Shown here in pieces: positions 44,504-53,006 of a stretch of 64,000 nucleotides of DNA; within the stretch, counting starts at the first letter, position 1, and each line of letters begins with the position of its first letter. This DNA comes from Butyricimonas paravirosa. Lineage in GTDB: Bacteria > Bacteroidota > Bacteroidia > Bacteroidales > Marinifilaceae. Below the pieces are notes generated by a model. That model did not search any database, was not told the origin of the DNA, and worked only from the letters and a program-made list of their open reading frames with translations. The translations under genes and the position numbers were made by a program. The DNA lies in NCBI RefSeq assembly GCF_032878955.1, contig NZ_CP043839.1:2418001-2482000 (forward strand), read 5' to 3'.

Positions 44504-44543
44504 AAGTCTCCCGTCTCGATTTTAATATCTCGACGGGAAACTT
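44504..44543 (-). terminator. Terminator after the double TldD-type gene
   Basis: AAGTCTCCCGTC (44504-44515) and GACGGGAAACTT (44532-44543) pair with one mismatch. On the minus strand the stem is followed by TTTTT. It lies 30 bases after the stop codon and before the TlpA-like gene. Confidence 0.7.
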
Positions 44544-44573
44544 AAACTCATATGATGAATTGATGTATTATCC

Positions 44574-47500
44574 CTATTTCCGTTGTTGCGGGAGCGTCAA
44601 CACCGGCTCTTTTTCCGCTTTCACGGTAGCCTTCTCAATCACCAAACCGTCCACGATTACTCCGGCAGGATAAATCATCGAGGCCGGATAATTGTTCGGC
44701 AAGTAATTCAAGACTTCCTCTTTCGAAGATATAGCCACTAACTTCAATAACTTAGTCAAATCCGGTAACCGGAAACTCGTAGCCCTCACACGGGTCTCCC
44801 TCCCGTCTTTCAAATCTACCCGGTACACTTCCAGCGTCGCACCGGAAATGCCTCTCACGATATAGGCACAGGATTGTCCGGCCTCTTTTGCCGCCTTGAT
44901 TAAAGCCTTTTTCATCTTTTCGTGAGAGATACCTTTATCCACCTGTACGTGAATGGTTCCGGTTCCAGTCGCCACCGTCGGGCTTTGGGGAATCATCATA
45001 AACCGGGAACTACCGGTAGTTTCCAAGGCATTTTTTGTCGGGATTCGCCCGTTCAACATCTTCCCGAATACCCCTTTATCCACCAGCGTCATCTCGGCCT
45101 CCGGGGTAACCCCCTCCCCGTCAACCTCGTAATAACCATATAATGGCGTCCCATTATATTCTTTTTTCGCCGTGTAATTCTTAACGGTTAAATGACTATC
45201 AATAATCCGCTGACCGAACTGATCAGCCAATCCGCCCCGTGTCGGCCCGAGTGAACGGGTAGCAATCAAACCGCCCCGATTCAATAAATTATTTGCTAGA
45301 ATCGTGGCCACTGCTCCCCCCTCGAACATCACCGGCCCGTTATAATACTCGGTCACCACTGGCGTACTCTTCAAACGCAACAACCCTTCAGCAAAAGCTT
45401 TCGCTCTTTCCTTCAATTGCTCTATGGAAGGAAGTTCTGCCGGGTTCTGCAAGGAAAGCGAGAACGAATCACTCAAACTCGAACCATCATCACAACGCAC
45501 GCTACCACTAACAGCCAGAGAGATTGCCCCACCGGGTTTCTTCAACTGCACGCCTTCGGTTGTCAACCTGTAAATATCCATCTCCAGCCCGTTAAGCATC
45601 ACGCTTGAATTGTAAATATCCTTATAATCCTTAAACACGGCCGAAAGCTCCATGACCAACTGGTCAAAAGCAACCGAATCAATCACGAACGGCATTTCCC
45701 GTTCCTCCAGATGAGTCACGGCCGGTAGCGGTTGCATATCAGCTAGCCCGGCCTCATCGGCAGGCAACGGATTCTGTTGCAAATAATTCGTCTTTTGGGC
45801 CATCATTCCCAGCGAATACTTGTACATCATGTCTGACGATTCCCATAACCCGCGACGAATAACATCATAGTCCACCTCCGAGGGTAATTGCACCGGGGCA
45901 ATCTGTTCCAGATATTGCACGTTACTGTTATTCTGGTAATCACCAAGCATTACCTGCGTCCCGCCATTCATCCTCCACGGGGAGACACTGGAATGTAGCA
46001 ATCCTCCCAGCGACCCGATTATCTGAAAATGACGATAACGGGCTATCGTGTATGAAATATAATAGGGTTTCGGACCTCCCGGCAAAATCAATGCCGCACG
46101 ATTACGATCCAGTTCCGAACGCATGGCAGCAAAAATAATTTTATCCGTATCTCCAACAGCAATATTCTCAGGTTGCGGAGAAGGCAGGATTGGGGCAATA
46201 TCACGAGCCTGTGCCCGACGCTGAGTCTCGATCTGACTCACGAATATCGTCGGTGAAGATGCCGTCACGGGTACCCATCCCGACTCCGCACCGCAAACTC
46301 CCGTGAAAACGCTGGGTTTATCTCCGGCAGCCATGATATTGGAAAACATGGACAAGGGTGTTCCGATCATATCTACCCCTCGCACCAACTCATCGGGACG
46401 ACCATCCACGAACACCCGGAATACTTCCAACGGGGTCACGTTGAACGAGTTCAAACTTCCACCTTCACCCGTGTACGTGAAACCGCTTGTCACGGTCTGG
46501 AAATAGTAACCATACTCTTTCCCTTGTTTCTTGGCCTCCGCAATCAACATGGTCCGCAACTCCTTTTCAGAGTATGGCCGGGTTGTCTCGATCACCAGAT
46601 TCGACTGTCGGGATACGGGATCTCCCCCTCCGGACGTTCGTCCGTGACCGTTACTCACCGGAAATCCATCCAAAGGAATCCGGCTCATCAAAAACTCTTT
46701 CAACACACCGTTCACCACGTTATCTACCCGGCGAGCTTTCACTCCCTCATCATCATACCGATAATAACCATACATATCCGTCCCGGCATAATGTTCCAGC
46801 AATGGGTCACAATATACCTGAAATTCAACGGGCAACACTTGTTCTCCCACCATCTTTTTAAACGTCTGACCGCCTGTTTTCAAACGATGGCCTTCCAACC
46901 GATGACCGAATATCTCGTGAAAGAATACCCCACTGGCAGATCCCGACAAAATAGAAGGTCCCGTGTATGGGTCAGCAACCGGAGCATCACGCAATGCCAA
47001 TAATCGTTTAACTATATCTTCCGCATCAGCAATCATTTGCGCATTACCCGGCAATTCATCCGGCGTGTACGCAAAATAACTGGCATTTAATGGCAATTTC
47101 ATCCCGTCAGCCGCATTCAGCGATGCCGACAATGTCACCCGTGCTGCCACTCGGTTCTGTACCACCACGGTTCCCTCGCTATTCACAAAATAGGTACGCA
47201 ATACCTGAAAACTGAAATTAGCCGCTCCTTCACGCAAAACCGGACACGCTTTGAACACGGCAGACACCTCATTCATACGCTTTTCCCAAACCCGGATATC
47301 CACATTCTGTTTCCCCGCAGGTACAGGAGCCTCGTAATAATACTCCACGGGAGCCTCTGAAAAACAAGGAGCTTTATCCTCATCCTCCACGCTCATGGAA
47401 GTCTTCGTTTTCACTTGGTCATACATATTACGGGCAAACTCGTAACGTTTTAACGTTTCTCGCCAGATGGCCTCCCGGATTGCCTCCGGAGCCGCATCAT

Positions 47501-47873
47501 CCAATGGCAGGAACACGCCTTGGGCTCCCCTGGCCTTTTCTCCGGCTACCCCACCTTGCTGGTTATATTTAAAATTATCCAGTTCCGGACTACCCAAACG
47601 TATTTGCGGAACCAACATTCGGGAATGATTTTCATTCGATACCGCCACGGCGCCAAATGAACTTGTCACGGTCACCGTGTAATCGTCCATGACCCGTAAA
47701 TTCATATAATAGGGAGCAGATTCCTGCTTTTTTAACTCCTCCATGTTGTACTTCAATTCCTGTTTCATCAGTTGCAAGAGGCGATCCTCTTGTTCCTGAC
47801 CAAACAGCCCGGAGAAAGTCAATAGCAATACCCCGCTTAGAAAAAGTCTTATAAAATGATTCATTCTAAACAT
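44574..47873 (-). CDS. Secreted double TldD/PmbA-type metalloprotease (fusion)
   Basis: A 1099-residue exported protein made of two TldD/TldE-like modules. It starts with a signal peptide (RLFLSGVLLLTFSGLFGQ). Module 1 (about 25-570) keeps the TldD zinc site HExxxH (H319, E320, H324 in FFHEIFGHRLEGH) and a conserved cysteine (GVCGAESGWVPV, Cys527). Module 2 (about 575-1090) is recognisably homologous (PYYISYTI matches PYYMNLRV; YGYYEVDGEGVTPE matches YGYYRYDDEGVKAR) but has no HExxxH, like PmbA/TldE. Classic TldD and TldE are separate cytoplasmic proteins of about 450-480 residues that form a dimer, so this looks like an exported one-chain heterodimer. It lies downstream of SusCD locus 2 on the same strand. 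Confidence 0.87.
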   Translation of the reverse strand: MFRMNHFIRLFLSGVLLLTFSGLFGQEQEDRLLQLMKQELKYNMEELKKQESAPYYMNLRVMDDYTVTVTSSFGAVAVSNENHSRMLVPQIRLGSPELDNFKYNQQGGVAGEKARGAQGVFLPLDDAAPEAIREAIWRETLKRYEFARNMYDQVKTKTSMSVEDEDKAPCFSEAPVEYYYEAPVPAGKQNVDIRVWEKRMNEVSAVFKACPVLREGAANFSFQVLRTYFVNSEGTVVVQNRVAARVTLSASLNAADGMKLPLNASYFAYTPDELPGNAQMIADAEDIVKRLLALRDAPVADPYTGPSILSGSASGVFFHEIFGHRLEGHRLKTGGQTFKKMVGEQVLPVEFQVYCDPLLEHYAGTDMYGYYRYDDEGVKARRVDNVVNGVLKEFLMSRIPLDGFPVSNGHGRTSGGGDPVSRQSNLVIETTRPYSEKELRTMLIAEAKKQGKEYGYYFQTVTSGFTYTGEGGSLNSFNVTPLEVFRVFVDGRPDELVRGVDMIGTPLSMFSNIMAAGDKPSVFTGVCGAESGWVPVTASSPTIFVSQIETQRRAQARDIAPILPSPQPENIAVGDTDKIIFAAMRSELDRNRAALILPGGPKPYYISYTIARYRHFQIIGSLGGLLHSSVSPWRMNGGTQVMLGDYQNNSNVQYLEQIAPVQLPSEVDYDVIRRGLWESSDMMYKYSLGMMAQKTNYLQQNPLPADEAGLADMQPLPAVTHLEEREMPFVIDSVAFDQLVMELSAVFKDYKDIYNSSVMLNGLEMDIYRLTTEGVQLKKPGGAISLAVSGSVRCDDGSSLSDSFSLSLQNPAELPSIEQLKERAKAFAEGLLRLKSTPVVTEYYNGPVMFEGGAVATILANNLLNRGGLIATRSLGPTRGGLADQFGQRIIDSHLTVKNYTAKKEYNGTPLYGYYEVDGEGVTPEAEMTLVDKGVFGKMLNGRIPTKNALETTGSSRFMMIPQSPTVATGTGTIHVQVDKGISHEKMKKALIKAAKEAGQSCAYIVRGISGATLEVYRVDLKDGRETRVRATSFRLPDLTKLLKLVAISSKEEVLNYLPNNYPASMIYPAGVIVDGLVIEKATVKAEKEPVLTLPQQRK

Positions 47874-47895
47874 TACTTCTTAATTCTATTTATGG

Positions 47896-48078
47896 GGCTG
47901 TCCCAAAAGTCATTTTTCAAACTCCCTCCCCCCTTCGGGGTACTCCCTCTATAAACAGAGGGAGAGTTAAAATACTCTCTGTCTTCGGGAATAGTCACCA
48001 GATCCTCCTCTGTTTATAGAGGAGGTGGCACGAAGTGACGGAGGAGTTTTTTGAAATAAAATGACTTTCTGGCCAGCC
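47896..48078. mobile_element. MITE-like palindromic element
   Basis: About 183 bp without a gene. The left end GGCTGTCCCAAAAGTCATTT, continuing to CAAACTCC, matches the reversed right end GGCTGGCCAGAAAGTCATTT, continuing to CAAAAAACTCC, with few changes. Inside are two hairpins that are mirror images of each other: CTCCCTCT-ATAAAC-AGAGGGAG (about 47943-47964) and CCTCCTCT-GTTTAT-AGAGGAGG (about 48004-48025). It separates the DUF4998 gene from the TldD-type gene. Similar nested palindromes are common between genes of Bacteroidetes, but copy number here is not known. Confidence 0.65.
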
Positions 48079-48091
48079 GTTAAATAATATT

Positions 48092-49666
48092 TTACTTATA
48101 GAGAACTATATCCCCCAAGTTAACTTTACAGAAACCACTCGTATCCATCTGATCACGTAGGGAAATCTTGATATAACGAACCAGTCGGGTCCCCTCAACC
48201 ATCGGCAACAATGTCACCTCTCCCGAACTACGTCCTAACGTGTTATTTTCAAAATAAGTCACATCCTTCCAAATAATCCCGTCCGCAGATGTCTGCACGG
48301 AAATCGTGGTAGGCATGAAATTCACCAACCCGGTATTACCGCCCCATTGGCCGTAATAAGGCTGGGCAATCTTTATTCCCCGGATTTCCGTGGCCGTCAA
48401 CAATTCCATCTGTAACTCATAATAACGTATACTGGCCAAAGGAGTCGTGATCCAAGCACTTTCCGAATTATTATCCATCAGAAGCTCCAAATCTGCATCC
48501 GCATAAGGATCAGACGGTACACATTGAATCCGTTTCCCATCCTCATCCTCTTTAAAAGCCTCTTTCGGGATAATTTCCATAGTTGGTAACTGGGAATATC
48601 CCATATAAGTCATGTATGGTAATTCCGAATCAAAATAAGGCACAAAATATCTCGCACGCCCATAATAATCAATCTTTAATCCCAATATATCCGACTCATT
48701 TGCCTTATCCAATACTTGACGACTTTTTTCCTTATCTCCCAATATATTACTCTTGGCATACTCCGTCACGTTTCTCTCATCCAAATAACGATTCTTACGA
48801 AATACGAGCTTTTTCAAATTCGGGCAATACAAGATATCCTCGAAAGTTTCCATATCGTAATCAAACTCCAACTCCTGCGCATTCTCCACGAACTCTTCAA
48901 ACCGCACTTCATCCTCTTTTGTATCCGTGTGATAACCATAACGTCTGTGGATCGCATTCACGAACCCAGCACTATAATTTTTCTTCCGGCTTATCACGTA
49001 CGGGTCGAACTCGATAATATCCGGGCAATCCTCCAACTTTCCTCTCCGAAGTACATAAACCGTGTCTGCCGGGTTCATACTCACATCCGAGATCGTGACA
49101 AGCGTATTATAACTGGTCTCTTTATCGAACGTGTAATATCGTGTATCTCCGGCAGAATTCTTGTATTTCAATTGTAACTCAATAATATTTTCGTTCCACT
49201 GGTCGGAAAAGAAAATCATCTTATTCTTCAGAAAATAAGATCTCGTAACCCCTCTGGTGAATGCCAACATAATCTCATGTTCTCTCGTATAGGGACGCCC
49301 GTAGGTTGTTTCAACCAAAGACTGATTTCCCGCGGCATCCACGGCACAGACATCAAACCGATACGTCCCATCCTCTAAATTCGTTAACTCGTAAGAAGTT
49401 GACGCTCCCGGCAACATAACCGAATCCCTGCGTTCCTCACATGACCAGATTACTTTTATCTTATCGATCGTGGCATCTGTTCCATTAATCCAGTCCACCA
49501 TCAACCTCTCCCAACCGGGAGTGGCGTGAACTTCCGTACATTTAGCCACGTAACGGATTTTCCCGTCTCCCGCGAAATCGCTATACGTGTCCTCCAGACT
49601 CTCGTTACAAGCAGTCAATAATAGTACTGCCGCAAACCAGTATAATATATTTCTTCTCATTCTCAT
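48092..49666 (-). CDS. DUF4998-type lipoprotein with C-terminal discoidin-like domain (locus 2)
   Basis: A 524-residue surface lipoprotein (lipobox LLTAC, Cys20). The N-terminal part matches DUF4998: DTYSDFAGDGKIRYVAKCTEV, VHATPGWERLMVDW and fibronectin-type strands, up to about 215. The C-terminal 160 residues have an F5/8 type C (discoidin) pattern: 'NNSESAWITT', 'ELQMELLTATEIRGIKI', 'SVQTSADGIIWKDV', 'RYIKISLRD'. Such proteins accompany SusCD pairs and probably bind a polymer or glycan on the surface. It overlaps nothing and lies four bases after the previous gene of the operon. Confidence 0.82.
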   Translation of the reverse strand: MRMRRNILYWFAAVLLLTACNESLEDTYSDFAGDGKIRYVAKCTEVHATPGWERLMVDWINGTDATIDKIKVIWSCEERRDSVMLPGASTSYELTNLEDGTYRFDVCAVDAAGNQSLVETTYGRPYTREHEIMLAFTRGVTRSYFLKNKMIFFSDQWNENIIELQLKYKNSAGDTRYYTFDKETSYNTLVTISDVSMNPADTVYVLRRGKLEDCPDIIEFDPYVISRKKNYSAGFVNAIHRRYGYHTDTKEDEVRFEEFVENAQELEFDYDMETFEDILYCPNLKKLVFRKNRYLDERNVTEYAKSNILGDKEKSRQVLDKANESDILGLKIDYYGRARYFVPYFDSELPYMTYMGYSQLPTMEIIPKEAFKEDEDGKRIQCVPSDPYADADLELLMDNNSESAWITTPLASIRYYELQMELLTATEIRGIKIAQPYYGQWGGNTGLVNFMPTTISVQTSADGIIWKDVTYFENNTLGRSSGEVTLLPMVEGTRLVRYIKISLRDQMDTSGFCKVNLGDIVLYK

Positions 49667-49669
49667 CGC

Positions 49670-51019
49670 TTAATTCTTTTTTACATAAACTTCCAGCTCG
49701 TGCAAGGTAAAATACTTTTGCTGATTACTGTTTACTTCCGAATTCATCCGCTTAAAGGTATCATGCACAATAATCTTCAAATAGCGATAGGTCTCGTCAA
49801 TCGTGGGGAAAACAACATCCACGTAAATCGGATCTTTTTGGGCTAGCTCTTCCACGGTCTTCGCAGCCACAGTGGTCGATGACGTGAGGAATGACCACCT
49901 GTCACTCGCAGTAGTGGCATCACGCTTTTGATCCAATTTCCCTAGAGGTACCCAATCCCCGGAATCCGGGTCTGAAGAAGTCTTGCTACCGTACACGGTC
50001 AATTTACACGGAGTCTTATCCTCGTAACAACCGGACCAAATATATCCTAACTCCTGCCCCGTAAGCGGGTTGGATGCATTACTCAACGGGTACAAACAAT
50101 ACAAACGCAGCCATGCCGGCACCTTTTGTTCTCTCAAATCCAGAACTATCGGCTTGTCATAAGCCTGGGGACCTGCCAGATAGGTAGCATACGTCGTGGT
50201 ACTTTTACGTTCCGGTTTATTTTCCTCGATAGCCGAGGCAACCAGACGGACCTCTCCTTTCAACTCCCCGTCAAACAAATACTGCACGCCAGTTTTAGCG
50301 ATACCATTCTCCACGGAAAGCCCGAAATCATTAAAATTTTCTGCTTTCATTGTCCATTGTTCCGTCGGGAAAGCATCAATATCCGGGTAAATTTCCTGTC
50401 TCACCCGGTAACCCTGGAAATCTTCGGTACGGATCACTACCGTGTTTTTCGCATTCTCTTGCTGCACGGCAAAATTCAACGTATCACCTCCTTGAAGAAT
50501 AGGAAAACTTCTCATCAGGATCGTGTCCTGTTTCTGCGTCTTCGGGTCTATTCCCAAGTAAAAAATATGTGCCATCCCGGTTACAACCGCGGGACTCTTG
50601 TAAATCACCTGAAAACCATTCCAAGAAGAATGTATCTCTACATTATCGAAAAAAGTCCACGGTGCGCTGTCCAGCGTTTTAAAACTATACTCGTACAAGG
50701 CCGATTCCTCATCCCGATGATTGACGAATGAAATCCGGACACTCACGTCCTGCGCTTTCGTAAAACCATCCAGCAAAAGCGAATCACCGCTATATCCACA
50801 AGTTTTCAATATTTCCAACCCTTGCCAATTCTTATAACGCACATTCATGGCAAAAATGTCACTGTTATTCGGCAAAGAATAGTGCATCATGGCACCTCCC
50901 TCCACCGGGGTAAATTTAAGTTCCAAACCTTCCGTCGACACGCCGAAAACTGAATCGTCGTCACTACAAGCCGAAAAGCTGAATATTAACAATAATAACA
51001 AAATTGTATTTTTCATCAT
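49670..51019 (-). CDS. DUF4959/DUF5126/DUF5000-type lipoprotein (locus 2)
   Basis: A 449-residue lipoprotein (lipobox FSAC, Cys18). The opening GLELKFTPVEGGAMMHYSLPNNSDIFAMNVRY resembles DUF4959, a fibronectin type III-like domain; a second beta domain covers about 115-215. The C-terminal 150-200 residues are discoidin-like (RKSTTTYATYLAGPQAYDKP, PTIDETYRYLKIIVHD), as in DUF5000. It is thought to be a surface ligand binder of SusCD systems. Four bases separate it from the next gene and about 48 from SusD, so it is in the same operon. Confidence 0.8.
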   Translation of the reverse strand: MMKNTILLLLLIFSFSACSDDDSVFGVSTEGLELKFTPVEGGAMMHYSLPNNSDIFAMNVRYKNWQGLEILKTCGYSGDSLLLDGFTKAQDVSVRISFVNHRDEESALYEYSFKTLDSAPWTFFDNVEIHSSWNGFQVIYKSPAVVTGMAHIFYLGIDPKTQKQDTILMRSFPILQGGDTLNFAVQQENAKNTVVIRTEDFQGYRVRQEIYPDIDAFPTEQWTMKAENFNDFGLSVENGIAKTGVQYLFDGELKGEVRLVASAIEENKPERKSTTTYATYLAGPQAYDKPIVLDLREQKVPAWLRLYCLYPLSNASNPLTGQELGYIWSGCYEDKTPCKLTVYGSKTSSDPDSGDWVPLGKLDQKRDATTASDRWSFLTSSTTVAAKTVEELAQKDPIYVDVVFPTIDETYRYLKIIVHDTFKRMNSEVNSNQQKYFTLHELEVYVKKN

Positions 51020-51066
51020 TCTATCTTTTACGGGTTAAAATTTACAATCGTAAATCAAAACTTCAT

Positions 51067-52992
51067 TTACCATCCGGGGTTTTGAACCATTCCGGAAATC
51101 AAGATCTCTTCAGCATTGAACGGTTCCAGATAATCCCGCGGTGCCACGAACTTATTTTTGCTCCACACCACGATCGGGCCGTTCTCGTTATTATAGAATG
51201 TTTGGAATGTTGTTCCCAGAATATTCCAACCATACTGTTTCTCGTTCATCACTTGGTGAGCAATTGTCCAACGACGAATATCCCAATAGCGATGTCCCTC
51301 GAAAGCGAATTCGATACTGTATTCTTGGCGAATAATTTCACGCATACCAACTTTCGTATCTACTTTGGAAGAGAAATTGGAAAAAGTTTTCCAGGCCTCC
51401 CGTACCGGTAGAATACCAGCCCGTTCCCGCACTTTATCAAGAGGATCATACACCCGGTTATCCGGCTGCTCCAGATACTCGTTCCAAGCCTCCGCCTGCA
51501 TCATATACACTTCGGCCAAACGTAAAACAGGGAATGTTTCCTGTCCTTTCAGATTCGCCACGTAATTCGAGGTCGCAAAATTTCCGAAAGTCTGCTTTTT
51601 CAACCAATAACCGTTAATATTTTGCCAGTTATTGCTCACGATAAAGTCTTCTTGTGTACCCCAAGACTCATCTTTATGAGCCTCCACCAATAAGTTATAA
51701 TTTCTTGTTGCCGTGTTTGTCCCACGCTGCCAGTACATCCGGTCGCCCGCAATACTCGCATAAAAACGAGGTTCCCGACGCAGGTGAAGATTCACCACTG
51801 ACGTGTTCATCGGGATCACATCCTCGTAAGTCACGCTACTCTCAGAACCCAATTTATAACGATTCGCGTAGCTCCATGAATTATCGGCATCAATCGGTAA
51901 CCCGTGACTGGTGTAATACATTTCCACCATTTTCATCGAGGGAGAAAGACAACCAAGTAAACTCTCGTTAAAATTCACCTCGTCATCCAATAACCGGGGC
52001 AATGTAAACCGATAAAATTGCAAGGTTCCCCATTTCATTTCCAACAAATACTCTTTATTATCGAAACGAGAGAACATACTACTTTCGATGTCATTCATCT
52101 GGTTCAACAATTTAGTCTTTTTCGTGGTTTCCTCCGTGTATAAATCCCGGTCTCCCACGGCACAAATCTCGGCAGCCTTATCCGCAGCCTCTGCAGCCAG
52201 CAACCATTTATTCCGGTCGTAAGAAGAATTAAAAAGTAACTCCCCGTTCTTATTCTTGAAATCGGAATAGAAAGCGTTCCCGTTAAAAAGAGGGGATGCG
52301 GCATAAAGCAATGCCTTAGCTTTTAAAGCATACAACGCCTCCAGACAAATCGTGTGCCCGTAAGCCGGGTCCCGCTGATTATGCATCGGTATATACGGCG
52401 CCGCCTCATCTAACAACCTGACAATCTCTTTGAAACAAGTATCCACGTGCTGACGCGGCAATTGATAAGCACTCACATCCAGCTCCATCGGCATATTCTG
52501 AGGTACGAGACAAATCGGCCCGTAACGACGCACTAACTCGAAATAAATAAACGCTTTCAAGGCCTTCACGTCAGCTTTCCACCATTCCCGGTCTTCGTCG
52601 GTAATATTGTAAGTATTATCGATATTCTCCAAAAAAGTATTCGCGTTCCGAATAACCGTGTACATCTTGTACCACAACGACCCGTAAGGACTTTGTGACA
52701 TCTGCAATCCATCCGCCACCTTCAGCCCGTCAAGACGGAACGTAGTTGAATTGTACAATGCCTGACAAGTCACGAATTCATCGGCCCCCAAAAAGGAGGT
52801 ATTATTCGTCAAACTCGTAAGCACCGTATTTACCTCTCCATACAGCCCCTTCCACCAGGATTCGGCTTTCGTTCGTTGCTCGAAAAGCGATTCCACCGTT
52901 TCAATATCCTTCTCCGGTACCCGGTTCAGATAATCGCATCCGGTCAGCAAAAGCATTCCGCAAAGTATATATAATAAATGTTTTCTCATCAT
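51067..52992 (-). CDS. SusD/RagB-family surface lipoprotein (locus 2)
   Basis: A 641-residue lipoprotein (lipobox LLTGC, Cys19), longer than typical SusD. The N terminus DYLNRVPEKDIETVESLFEQRTKAESW is characteristic, with repeated TPR-like helices (KAFIYFELVRRYGPI, LEALYALKAKALLYAASPLFNG) and the C-terminal signature PVLRLAEVYMMQAEAWNEY...LDKVRERAGI and YSIEFAFEGHRYWDIRRW. It caps the adjacent SusC protein at the cell surface. It is 15 bases downstream of susC. Confidence 0.94.
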   Translation of the reverse strand: MMRKHLLYILCGMLLLTGCDYLNRVPEKDIETVESLFEQRTKAESWWKGLYGEVNTVLTSLTNNTSFLGADEFVTCQALYNSTTFRLDGLKVADGLQMSQSPYGSLWYKMYTVIRNANTFLENIDNTYNITDEDREWWKADVKALKAFIYFELVRRYGPICLVPQNMPMELDVSAYQLPRQHVDTCFKEIVRLLDEAAPYIPMHNQRDPAYGHTICLEALYALKAKALLYAASPLFNGNAFYSDFKNKNGELLFNSSYDRNKWLLAAEAADKAAEICAVGDRDLYTEETTKKTKLLNQMNDIESSMFSRFDNKEYLLEMKWGTLQFYRFTLPRLLDDEVNFNESLLGCLSPSMKMVEMYYTSHGLPIDADNSWSYANRYKLGSESSVTYEDVIPMNTSVVNLHLRREPRFYASIAGDRMYWQRGTNTATRNYNLLVEAHKDESWGTQEDFIVSNNWQNINGYWLKKQTFGNFATSNYVANLKGQETFPVLRLAEVYMMQAEAWNEYLEQPDNRVYDPLDKVRERAGILPVREAWKTFSNFSSKVDTKVGMREIIRQEYSIEFAFEGHRYWDIRRWTIAHQVMNEKQYGWNILGTTFQTFYNNENGPIVVWSKNKFVAPRDYLEPFNAEEILISGMVQNPGW

Positions 52993-53006
52993 CGATATAT
53001 ATTAAA

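Noticed and set aside
50126..50731. A 201-codon plus-strand frame inside the locus 2 lipoprotein gene
   Set aside because: It lies opposite a lipoprotein with a lipobox and family domains and shows no recognisable protein features.
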